Assembly (NCBI GenBank): GCA_934162125.1
Contig: CAKPHU010000005.1
Span: forward strand, 65,984-129,983
Length of the DNA: 64,000 bases
Direction: 5' to 3'
Source of the DNA: an uncultured Bacilli bacterium
GTDB taxonomy: Bacteria > Bacillota_I > Bacilli_A > RF39 > UBA660
Both the position numbers and the translations under genes were made by a program. Under the pieces are notes generated by a model, which saw only the letters and a list, made by a program, of their open reading frames with translations, made no database searches and was not told where the DNA came from. Positions 41,623 through 49,072 of this stretch are shown in pieces; the first letter of the stretch is position 1; each line of letters starts with the position of its first letter.

Positions 41623-42696
41623 TTATTTTAATATTTCAGTATTTATAAAAATTCTTTTGTTATCATAGTCGATAGTTGCTTCGGCATCATAAGGTAGAAG
41701 ACATCTTGGGACAGAATGTCCAAAATTTACGTTATATAAAATTGGCGTCTCTAAGTCTGAAAAAACCTTTTTATATACTTCTTTATATTCTTCATAATAT
41801 TTTTCATCTATAGGTTTACCAACGATAAGTCCTTGAACTAAATTGAAAATATTTCTCTTTTTTAATTCCAAAAGCATTTTTTCAAGTTCCTTAGGAGTGG
41901 CAGCTACTTCACTAGTTTCTAAGAATAATATTTTTTCTTTCCATTCATCTTCTGTTGGGAATATTTGATATTTTTCATACACTGATGCTTGATCTGCAAA
42001 TCTTGTTCCCATAAATGATTCATATATACTTTCTACGCATCCTCCATATAGTTTTCCAGTTGCTGTTCCTTGACCATTTAAAGTTTCAAAACCATGTATT
42101 TCTTGATGAGATTCTCTTGGTATTCCAATCTCTTCTGGTCCATAACTTTTTCTATCACTATACCAAACTGGGCTTGATTTTATTTCATAAGATTTTCCAC
42201 CTGTAAAAAATTTTTCAAATTGGTCTTTAGTGTAAGGCAACATTTCATTATCTAACTCTGCTATATCAACTAATAAGCATGGTCCATAAAATGTAGATAG
42301 ACCTATTTTATTTAACATTAAATGATTATTTGTAGTGTCAGAAAAGCCGGTGAAAATTTTAGGGTTGTTTTTAACAGCTTCAATAAACTCTGGATCATCC
42401 ATTAGATAAGGTATTGTTTTATAAGTATCAATGCCACCTATTGCGGTTATGATAGCTTTTATACTAGGATCCATAAAAGCATCCTTTAAATCACTTGCTC
42501 TAGCTTCTGGGTGTTCTTCAATGTACTTCATATCTTTTAAAGCATTAGGCATTATTACTGGTTCTAATCCATATTCTTTTAGTCTATCTAAAGCAATAGA
42601 CAATTCATGTTTACAAAATGGCATTCCTAAAAGTCCTCTTGATAGACTAACGATAGCTATTTTGTCTCCCTTTTTCAATCTTTGTGGTTTTAACAT
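41623..42696 (-). CDS. LD-carboxypeptidase / MccF-like S66 peptidase
   Basis: 357 residues. Starts LKPQRLKKGDKIAIVSLSRG, the S66 N-terminus; the nucleophile motif is FTGFSDTTNNHLML, with the Glu in GGCVESIYESF and the His in NFGHSVPRCLLPYD. The length and the EETNLAR-free middle resemble MccF-type enzymes that cleave microcin C-type or wall peptides rather than only LD-carboxypeptidase. Could give immunity to a peptide-nucleotide antibiotic; this is family-based inference. Stands alone between the GNATs and ESX locus 2. Confidence 0.85.
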   Translation of the reverse strand: MLKPQRLKKGDKIAIVSLSRGLLGMPFCKHELSIALDRLKEYGLEPVIMPNALKDMKYIEEHPEARASDLKDAFMDPSIKAIITAIGGIDTYKTIPYLMDDPEFIEAVKNNPKIFTGFSDTTNNHLMLNKIGLSTFYGPCLLVDIAELDNEMLPYTKDQFEKFFTGGKSYEIKSSPVWYSDRKSYGPEEIGIPRESHQEIHGFETLNGQGTATGKLYGGCVESIYESFMGTRFADQASVYEKYQIFPTEDEWKEKILFLETSEVAATPKELEKMLLELKKRNIFNLVQGLIVGKPIDEKYYEEYKEVYKKVFSDLETPILYNVNFGHSVPRCLLPYDAEATIDYDNKRIFINTEILK

Positions 42697-42774
42697 ATTA
42701 TCACCTCTTATTTAGATTATATCATACGCTTAACTAATATCTATAGAATAGCTTTTTGACTGTTGCATAAAAAA

Positions 42775-42800
42775 AAGGCTCAATATGCAATTAAGTCTCT
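42775..42800 (-). terminator. Terminator of ESX locus 2
   Basis: Imperfect stem GAGACTTAAT / ATTGAGCCTT (one mismatch and G-U pairs) with a five-base loop, followed by eight T on the minus strand. Confidence 0.6.
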
Positions 42801-42817
42801 TTCAACGTTATTCTTTT

Positions 42818-43114
42818 TTAGTTATCTATTTCAACAGCATTAGTAGCAGCAGCATCAGCAGCTTCATAAGTATTAGCAGCTTCATTGATTACTTTATTCA
42901 TTTCTACTACTTGTTCATAGAATGCAGAGTATTTTTCATGAAATTGTCTCATATAATCTGATTCAATATCACGAGCACCAATACTATTCCAGTGATCTGA
43001 AAATAAACCGTTCATAACTATATCTTCATTATCAAATACTTCTTTGATTTGATTTGCTAAATTTAAAATTTCATTTGCACTACTACGTGCTTGTTCATAA
43101 TTATCTATTTGCAT
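42818..43114 (-). CDS. WXG100-family ESX protein (locus 2, type E)
   Basis: 98 residues; helical hairpin with turn SDHWNSIGARDIESDY (W-N-S in place of WxG) and a C-terminal YEAADAAAT that carries a YxxxD export signal. Closely similar in layout to 16684-16980 of locus 1, which also ends its operon. One base overlap with the preceding WXG100 gene suggests a heterodimer pair. Confidence 0.8.
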   Translation of the reverse strand: MQIDNYEQARSSANEILNLANQIKEVFDNEDIVMNGLFSDHWNSIGARDIESDYMRQFHEKYSAFYEQVVEMNKVINEAANTYEAADAAATNAVEIDN

Positions 43115-43422
43115 TAAAAACCAATCCTTCCTGCACTACTTGCTACGTCATTTTCAGCCTCTTCTAAGATGTTAGCTGCCCTTCCTAAACCTTCACCTAA
43201 ATTAGCAACTTGCTCATTAAATGTATTTAACAATACAGCAAGATCTTCATATGCAGCCATAAATTTTTCTCTACCACCACCAGATTTCCAGTTAGAGCCT
43301 AATTCATCAACTTTTGCTTTTAATGATGATAATTTTTCACGAAATTCTTCTGAGTTTTCAATTGTTTCTCTACTGTTGCGGTTCATACCACCAAAATCAA
43401 CTTGTAAACCATTTGTATTCAT
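43114..43422 (-). CDS. WXG100-family ESX protein (locus 2, type D)
   Basis: 102 residues starting MNTNGLQVDFGGM, chosen because TAGGAGGTATTTATTA precedes it; a longer frame adds nine residues. Turn motif LGSNWKSGGGREKF (W-K-S). Paralogue of 16991-17293 in locus 1, with the same N-terminal NGL signature. Its C-terminal end is Ala/Gly-rich (ASSAGRIGF). Confidence 0.8.
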   Translation of the reverse strand: MNTNGLQVDFGGMNRNSRETIENSEEFREKLSSLKAKVDELGSNWKSGGGREKFMAAYEDLAVLLNTFNEQVANLGEGLGRAANILEEAENDVASSAGRIGF

Positions 43423-43509
43423 TAATAAATACCTCCTACTTATTTTCAATATATCGTTTAATTGTTTACTTGTATATATTTTATATTAAAATGTTACATA
43501 ATTTTACAT

Positions 43510-43797
43510 CTAAATACTTAAACTTGCTAACTGATTTTCTAAATCTTGGATACTTTTAGCAGATGATTTGATAAATTCACCAACTTCACTCATTTTTTCT
43601 GCTTTTGCAGTAGCTAGTTCAACTTGACTTGTACATTGAGCAGTAAAATTATTTTTAGCTTTTCCACTCCAAGCCGAAAGATCGCTTGTAACATTAGTAT
43701 CATAATTTTGAATAGCTGTTTTTATATTGTTGGCAGCTGAACATAACTTTTCTCCTGCTGCTATTACTTCAGCAAAATCACATACATATTTGGCCAT
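43510..43797 (-). CDS. WXG100-family ESX protein (locus 2, type A)
   Basis: 95 residues, WxG motif intact (LSAWSGKAKNNFTAQ). Paralogue of the first gene of locus 1 (18626-18913), here placed after the three multidomain genes. It contains four cysteines (VCDFAE, KLCSA, QCTSQ region), unusual for WXG100 proteins. RBS AAAGGAGTTTATCA. Confidence 0.82.
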   Translation of the reverse strand: MAKYVCDFAEVIAAGEKLCSAANNIKTAIQNYDTNVTSDLSAWSGKAKNNFTAQCTSQVELATAKAEKMSEVGEFIKSSAKSIQDLENQLASLSI

Positions 43798-43811
43798 TGA
43801 TAAACTCCTTT

Positions 43812-44732
43812 CTATATTTCGACTGTTTCATTTCCTGAACTTTGATTATCAGTTGAGCTAGCTAAATTAGTTAATATAGTACTTTCATTTACTATTTTGT
43901 TAGCATTAAGGTCAAATTGTCCATTATTTGTAACAGTATATTTAGTCATATCAATATTTATATTATTTTCATTTTCACTATTCCAATTTTCATTAACGAT
44001 AAAACTAACATTAGATTTAGCATTGTCAGTAGTAGGCTTTTCAAAACTGATACCAACAATACACTTAACTTCTTCACCATTATTGTTTTTGAAAATAATT
44101 TCATCACCAACTGTTCCGATTGATTCATTACATAAAACTACATAGTGATCGTCAATCATGGCGTAACCATTGCCATTATAGGTAACTTTATTTATATAGT
44201 CGTTCTTTAGCGAATCATCTAATTTATCTAAATTAATACCAACATGATTTACTTCTTCAATTTTATCTGTAATAGCATTTTCATCTTTTTCTTTGTCTTC
44301 TGGCTCTGTGTTTGTTTCATCTAATCCCGAAATAGCACTAGCTATTCCAGCTGCTATGCCTCCTGAAATTGTACTTGATGATCCTCCAGAGTAATAACTT
44401 CCTGAATAGCCTCCGCTTGATGAACTACTACTTGAATATCCACTACTAGCAGTTTTATTAGTTTCTGTTTTGGCTAGCGTTAATGACTTTTGAAGGGAAG
44501 TGTGAGCACTAACTACATTATCAGCATAAATAGATGTATTTTTGAATTTTGTAACACAGGCTTCAACATTTGCGATCATTTGAGCTTTAACTGATGAGAA
44601 GTCAAAACCATCTTCACAACTTGTATCATAACCACTTATCGAATCTACAACACTTGAGATTTGATTTGCTAAAGAATTTATTGTATTAGCTCCTGATATG
44701 ACAGGATCACAATCTAACATAAATACACTCAT
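43812..44732 (-). CDS. ESX-module protein with Ser/Gly linker and possible double-psi beta-barrel domain
   Basis: 306 residues. Helical N-terminus (1-95) similar to that of 17370-18290, then a Ser/Gly/Tyr linker (SSSSSSGGYSGSYYSGGSSS), an Ala/Gly helix and a C-terminal beta domain. The segment YAMIDDHYVVLCNESIGTVG, then DEIIFKNNNGEEVKCIVGIS, resembles the 'vGD...l.nG..i.ciigD' pattern of RlpA-like / double-psi barrel wall-binding domains; this is a resemblance only. Position in the operon is the same as the lysozyme-like protein of locus 1. Expected secreted ESX cargo. Confidence 0.6.
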   Translation of the reverse strand: MSVFMLDCDPVISGANTINSLANQISSVVDSISGYDTSCEDGFDFSSVKAQMIANVEACVTKFKNTSIYADNVVSAHTSLQKSLTLAKTETNKTASSGYSSSSSSSGGYSGSYYSGGSSSTISGGIAAGIASAISGLDETNTEPEDKEKDENAITDKIEEVNHVGINLDKLDDSLKNDYINKVTYNGNGYAMIDDHYVVLCNESIGTVGDEIIFKNNNGEEVKCIVGISFEKPTTDNAKSNVSFIVNENWNSENENNINIDMTKYTVTNNGQFDLNANKIVNESTILTNLASSTDNQSSGNETVEI

Positions 44733-44742
44733 ATATTATCTC

Positions 44743-45552
44743 CTATTTTGGGTCCCATTGATCAAGACCATATTGTTCAACAATACTAATTAAATTTTCA
44801 CTATAGGTTTGACTTGTTGCATAACCGCATTGTTTAACAGCGACGCAAGCCTCCTTATAATTAGTAGCCTCTAAAACAGGCTTGTATCTGTCTTTAGTTA
44901 ACAGTTCAGCATGATCAATAATAGAATCATTTACTGAATCATAATCTCTGAAATCAGCACGTGTTTGATATCTAGTACCATCAGCATTTTGTTCTCCAGT
45001 TAAACAATTTACTCTTTTGCCAGTCCAACTACTACCAGCTTTAATACCAAAAATATTGTTACCAATTCTTGATCTACCCCAACCTGTTTCTAGTATTGCT
45101 TGAGCAAGTGTTAAAGAAGGTAAAACTCCATATTTATTATAGGTTTCTATGGCACCAGCTTTGATTTCATTTACAAAGTCTAATCTGTAACCTGATAAGT
45201 TACCTGGATTTTTATAATCACTGTTGATTGCTGTTTGACTAACTCCATTAAGTTTTAATTGAACTGCTTGATTTGCTTCACTATCAGCATTTTTGTATGT
45301 TGCGGAAGCTGTAGTAAGAAAGTCTGCTATAGTTTTGAAATTTTCACCAATAGTATTTAGAGATGTATCCAATTCATTAATTAAATTAACACATTCTTCT
45401 GCTACTGGTCCCATGAAAACACTTTCGTTGCTAAGTTTGGTTAAGGAATCATTTAGGCTGGTATTACATTCAGTTACTTTGGAATTTGTTAAAGTAGTAG
45501 TAGATATTGCATTATTGAAAATGCCATAATCTGTAATTGAAACTTTATCCAT
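44743..45552 (-). CDS. ESX-module protein fused to GH73 N-acetylglucosaminidase
   Basis: 269 residues. Residues 1-105 are an ESX-like helical module (DYGIFNNA..., ending TYKNADSEANQ with a YxxxD signal). Residues 120-269 are a glucosaminidase: PSLTLAQAILETGWGRSRIG carries the catalytic Glu, then NNIFGIKAGSSWTGK, FRDYDSVNDSIIDHAELL and YKEACVAVKQCGYATSQTYS. GH73 enzymes cut peptidoglycan glycan chains. No signal peptide, so the ESX module presumably directs secretion. The matching module in locus 1 (18313-18615) lacks the enzyme. Confidence 0.9.
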   Translation of the reverse strand: MDKVSITDYGIFNNAISTTTLTNSKVTECNTSLNDSLTKLSNESVFMGPVAEECVNLINELDTSLNTIGENFKTIADFLTTASATYKNADSEANQAVQLKLNGVSQTAINSDYKNPGNLSGYRLDFVNEIKAGAIETYNKYGVLPSLTLAQAILETGWGRSRIGNNIFGIKAGSSWTGKRVNCLTGEQNADGTRYQTRADFRDYDSVNDSIIDHAELLTKDRYKPVLEATNYKEACVAVKQCGYATSQTYSENLISIVEQYGLDQWDPK

Positions 45553-45563
45553 TCTATCACTCC

Positions 45564-46460
45564 TTATTTATTTCCTTCATATCTTAAGTAACCATCCCAT
45601 CCACTGCTATAAAATGGAACAACGTTTATTTCTTTACCAGTTGAATCACCATCTTGGCCGTCTCTATCACCATGGGCTCCAATCATTTGTCCATCGCCTA
45701 TATACATTTCGGTATGAGAATTTTCATCTAATAAAACGTCACCTGGTAATAGGTCTTCTGCTCTTGGTGTACCTGGATACCATGTAAATCCACATTGAGT
45801 AAATGATCTTTTCATATTTCCTGTGAATCCTGCTCCGGCTTCTTTAACCGGGATACCCGCATTTTCATAAGCATTGATGACAAAAGATGAACAGTCATAA
45901 TTTGGATTACCATTTCTTGTCTTTTGTGAGTAACCGTGTGTGTCGTCATTGGCAATGTCAAAGGCCCAATTGATAGCATTTTGAATATATGGAGAACTCG
46001 ATCTTATTGCATAAGAATTAGAACCAGATGTGCTTGTGGTACTATCTCCATTGATACTAACAGTGGCTAATTTAACAGAGGCAGCACTCTGTAGTTGACT
46101 TTCAATTTGAGTTTTTAAAGTTTCCATTTCCGACTCGTAGCTATTCATTTCAGAAAGATAACTACGGGCTGAACTTGTATTATTAGCAGCGTATGCAGTA
46201 TTGTAGTTACTCTTAGCAATATTATATTTTGGTTTTAGTTCTTTATATTTGGCATATAAATCACAGGCAGATGCAAAAGCTGTGAACTGAGTTTTTAAGC
46301 TACTTGCATATTCTGAACTAAAATCATTTGCTTTAGATGAAAAGTTATTATATGAGTTACCTTTCCATGATGAAGCAAGCTCATTTACGCAATTAGAATA
46401 ATTTGTTATAGCTGAAGTAATACTACTTAAATCAGAATTAACTTGACTTCCACTTACCAT
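45564..46460 (-). CDS. ESX-module protein fused to NlpC/P60 peptidase
   Basis: 298 residues starting MVSGSQVNSD, selected by GGAGGTAAAT. The N-terminal WXG100-like hairpin has WxG in ELASSWKGNSYNNFSS; a long helical segment with a second hairpin follows (to about 150). The C-terminal NlpC/P60 domain has the Cys in NYDCSSFVINAYENAGI, and the His in DENSHTEMYIGDGQMIGA. Such enzymes hydrolyse peptide stems of peptidoglycan. First gene of ESX locus 2; preceded by a TATAAT (46499-46504). Confidence 0.88.
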   Translation of the reverse strand: MVSGSQVNSDLSSITSAITNYSNCVNELASSWKGNSYNNFSSKANDFSSEYASSLKTQFTAFASACDLYAKYKELKPKYNIAKSNYNTAYAANNTSSARSYLSEMNSYESEMETLKTQIESQLQSAASVKLATVSINGDSTTSTSGSNSYAIRSSSPYIQNAINWAFDIANDDTHGYSQKTRNGNPNYDCSSFVINAYENAGIPVKEAGAGFTGNMKRSFTQCGFTWYPGTPRAEDLLPGDVLLDENSHTEMYIGDGQMIGAHGDRDGQDGDSTGKEINVVPFYSSGWDGYLRYEGNK

Positions 46461-46604
46461 ATTTACCTCCATTTATTTTATCTTAATATTATTTTATCAT
46501 TATAAATAAAGGAAAAACAATTTTATTTGTGAAAAGACAAGATGTTTACATTTTTTAGGACATAGTGCTTTCTCTATTATAAATTATTTTTGTTTTAAAT
46601 ATGA

Positions 46605-46635
46605 AAATAGAGCATTTTGTATGGATGCTCTATTT
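46605..46635. terminator. Isolated strong stem-loop, probable terminator
   Basis: Perfect 11-bp stem AAATAGAGCAT / ATGCTCTATTT around a nine-base loop; T-rich on both sides. It lies between the LRR gene terminator and the ESX locus 2 promoter, and no adjacent gene needs it, so an unrecognised short transcript is possible. Confidence 0.6.
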
Positions 46636-46810
46636 ATTTTTATCTTTATTTTAATTTTTGTAGAGATTAGGCGATTATGCACTTAAAGATGCTTAAGCAT
46701 TTTGTTTTTTATATACTTCTTGCACATATAATTTTTGATATATATTATACTAATTTTTATTGTTTTTAACAATTGATTTGGTTGAATGTGACTAAATAGT
46801 AAAAAAAAGA

Positions 46811-46840
46811 AAAGTCAACATACTATAATGAATTGACTTT
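46811..46840 (-). terminator. Terminator of the pilin-LRR locus
   Basis: 8-bp stem AAAGTCAA / TTGACTTT, 14-base loop, then TCTTTTTTTT on the minus strand. Confidence 0.72.
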
Positions 46841-46891
46841 CCTTATAATTATATTTTTAACGCATTAAAGTTAAATTTTTTTGCTATGATG

Positions 46892-48330
46892 TTACTCTTT
46901 AACAACTTCAATATCTCCATACCAGTTTTCGACGGTTCCATAATCAAAATTAGCTTCTGATGGCCCTCCTGTTATTGATTTCCAGTCGAATTTTCTACCT
47001 GTTTTATTTACTATTTTTGTTAGAGAAGAATTGTAATTGTCATAAGTAATTTCTTTTCTAAAAGCATCCGTTCCTATACTTGTTACTGTTGAAGGAATGG
47101 TTAATGACCTTAGTTTGCAATTTCTGAAAGCATTATTCCCAATTTTTATCAATCCTTCAGGTAAAGTTACAGCTTTGATATTACTATAATAAAATGCTGA
47201 GTTAGAGATTGTTTTTACTTTTTCTGGAATTATTACATTGTCAGTTCCATATGCAGCATAACCTATTATATTTGTGTAATCAATTTTGCCATTGTTGTCT
47301 CTAGCATAAACGAAGCCAGGTACTAAATTACCATCACCATTGTCTACATATGTAACATAATTTAGCATAAAAGCGTTAGTTCCTATACTTGTTACTGTTG
47401 AAGGAATTTTTAACGTGCCAGTAAAATAGCTTACACCCAAAGCTCCACTGGCAATTGTTTTTAGTTTTACACCGTTTTTTTCTGCCGGAATAGTTACATC
47501 TTTCTTTTTAGCTCCAGCATAACCTACTAATGTACTATAATCTATGCCGCTTGTAGTTCTTTTATATATCCATGCCTGACTATCATCTTGAACAGCATTT
47601 GTATTGAATGCTTGCCCTCCTAGTATTACTACGCTTTGAGGAATTTTTAATTCTTTTATTTTGTTACTATAAAATGCACTACCGCCAATACTTATTACTC
47701 CGTTCGGAATATTTACTTTTGAAATACCATCAAAAGCAAAAGCACTACTTTGAATATCAATAACAGTATCAGGTATTACAACTTCCCAGTCACTTAAAGA
47801 CATTCGTTGAAAAGCTCCTGATTCAATAACTTTTAATTTCACACCATTTATTTCTCCTGGTATTCTAAATACTTTATCTGGAAATTCTGATAAATCACCA
47901 ATGTAACCTCTTATTCTAGTATAATCATACGAATCACCTTTTTTAACATATAAAAATGATGGGTTTGGGATTGGGTTGTTACAGTACGCGCACGCTCCTA
48001 GAGAAGTTACTGAATCGGGTATTATGGCTTCTGTCAATTGATTATATTGAAATGCCGATGCTCCTATCGTTTTTATTCCTTCATCGTATGTTAAATCTTT
48101 TATTTTGTTATTAGCGAAAGCCCAGATTTTTATCTCTATTACACTTGATGGAATATGTAGACTTTTAATGTTATTATTTTTAAATGATTCATTACCGATT
48201 TTTTTTATTGTGTCTGGGATATAAACACTAGTTATTCCCATGTTTCTAAATGTATAATTGTGAATAGAAGTCACTTCTCTATCACCTATCATACCTGGTA
48301 TTGTAACATCTGTTCCACACTTTTTTTATA
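46892..48330 (-). CDS. BspA-type leucine-rich repeat part of a split surface protein
   Basis: About 470 residues of LRR_5/BspA-type repeats, e.g. VTSIHNYTFRNMGITSVYIP, SVTSLGACAY and KTISNSAFYYSNIKAVTLPE, each with the 'I...aF....l..v.iP..v..Ig' pattern. The frame is open up to a TAA near 48332 and includes CGTDVTIPGMIGDREVTSIH, so the repeat begins before the only in-frame ATG (48292), which has no ribosome-binding site. The sequence continues directly from the prepilin-like ORF if the A7 tract is read as A8. It is therefore the C-terminal part of one gene. BspA repeats are usually cell-surface adhesive structures. Confidence 0.85.
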
Positions 48331-48921
48331 GTATGTAAGTTCTGCTTCCGAATCAGATAAATTTTTAAAACTAAAACATTTCTTAGCTTCTTCTTCGGTT
48401 AAACTGTGTCTAGCAGGAAGTATTTCAGTAACGCCATCTTTATTCATTACAGATATTATGTTCTTGCCTTTTATTGGTTGCCTATTATTTACGTACTTTC
48501 TGCCGAGATGAACATCTTGGGCAGTTATTGTTTTAGATGATTTTAAGTTTATTTTCCAACCAGTTTGATCACAACTTACCCAATAATAATCATTGGTACC
48601 ATCTTTATTTAGTGTTATTACAACATATGCATCTAACCAGTCTGAAAAAGGGCTTTTTGTTATGTCACTATTATCATTTAACAAATTGTTTATATGAATA
48701 TAATAGGTCGTATCATAATCATCAATTTTAAGTGTTTCATTTGTAACCATTGCATTAGCAGTGCTTACAAAACTAAGTGCATCTTGAACATATACTTTTG
48801 CCTTAGATTTATTAATAATACTACTTACAGATGGAATTGCTATTGCCATTAAAATTCCCATTATTACTATGACTGCTAGTAACTCTACTAGCGTAAAACC
48901 TTTTTTATTACTATACCACAT
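48289..48921 (-). CDS. Prepilin-type N-terminal part of the split pilin-LRR protein
   Basis: The N-terminus WYSNKKGFTLVELLAVIVIM is a type IV prepilin leader (G|F cleavage, Glu at +5) with a hydrophobic helix. A 140-residue exported domain follows, ending KCFSFKNLSDSEAELTYYKK. The frame then stops after KSVEQMLQYQV, which looks like out-of-frame read-through past an A7 tract at 48321-48327. Related gut Firmicute proteins fuse this pseudopilin leader to BspA repeats. RBS GAGGGTGAGAAAAA. Located directly upstream of the LRR ORF; the two overlap. Confidence 0.85.
   Translation of the reverse strand: MWYSNKKGFTLVELLAVIVIMGILMAIAIPSVSSIINKSKAKVYVQDALSFVSTANAMVTNETLKIDDYDTTYYIHINNLLNDNSDITKSPFSDWLDAYVVITLNKDGTNDYYWVSCDQTGWKINLKSSKTITAQDVHLGRKYVNNRQPIKGKNIISVMNKDGVTEILPARHSLTEEEAKKCFSFKNLSDSEAELTYYKKSVEQMLQYQV
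48321..48327 (-). other. Homopolymer A7 frameshift site joining pilin and LRR frames
   Basis: The minus strand reads TAT AAA AAA AGT in the pilin frame; one extra A (or a -1 slip) gives TAT AAA AAA AAG TGT GGA ACA GAT, YKKKCGTD, continuing into the LRR frame. Seven identical bases form a potential slippage or phase-variation tract. Confidence 0.75.
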
Positions 48922-49072
48922 TTTTTCTCACCCTCTTTTACCTGAAGTATACCAGCTTCTTATGCTTTTTTCAACCATTATCAAACGGAACATAAGAAAA
49001 GAAAATGTTATCTAATAGTTTAATGACTTTTTATTAGAAATTTGCTACAATTATAATCGGAAGATGGTTTAA

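Larger units (their letters stand above)
46473..46891. other. 419-base intergenic region without a convincing gene
   Basis: Very AT-rich. Holds the ESX locus 2 promoter end (TATAAT at 46499-46504, minus), a perfect 11-bp stem-loop at 46605-46635, and the terminator of the LRR gene at 46811-46840. No open frame with a ribosome-binding site was seen on either strand. Confidence 0.7.
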
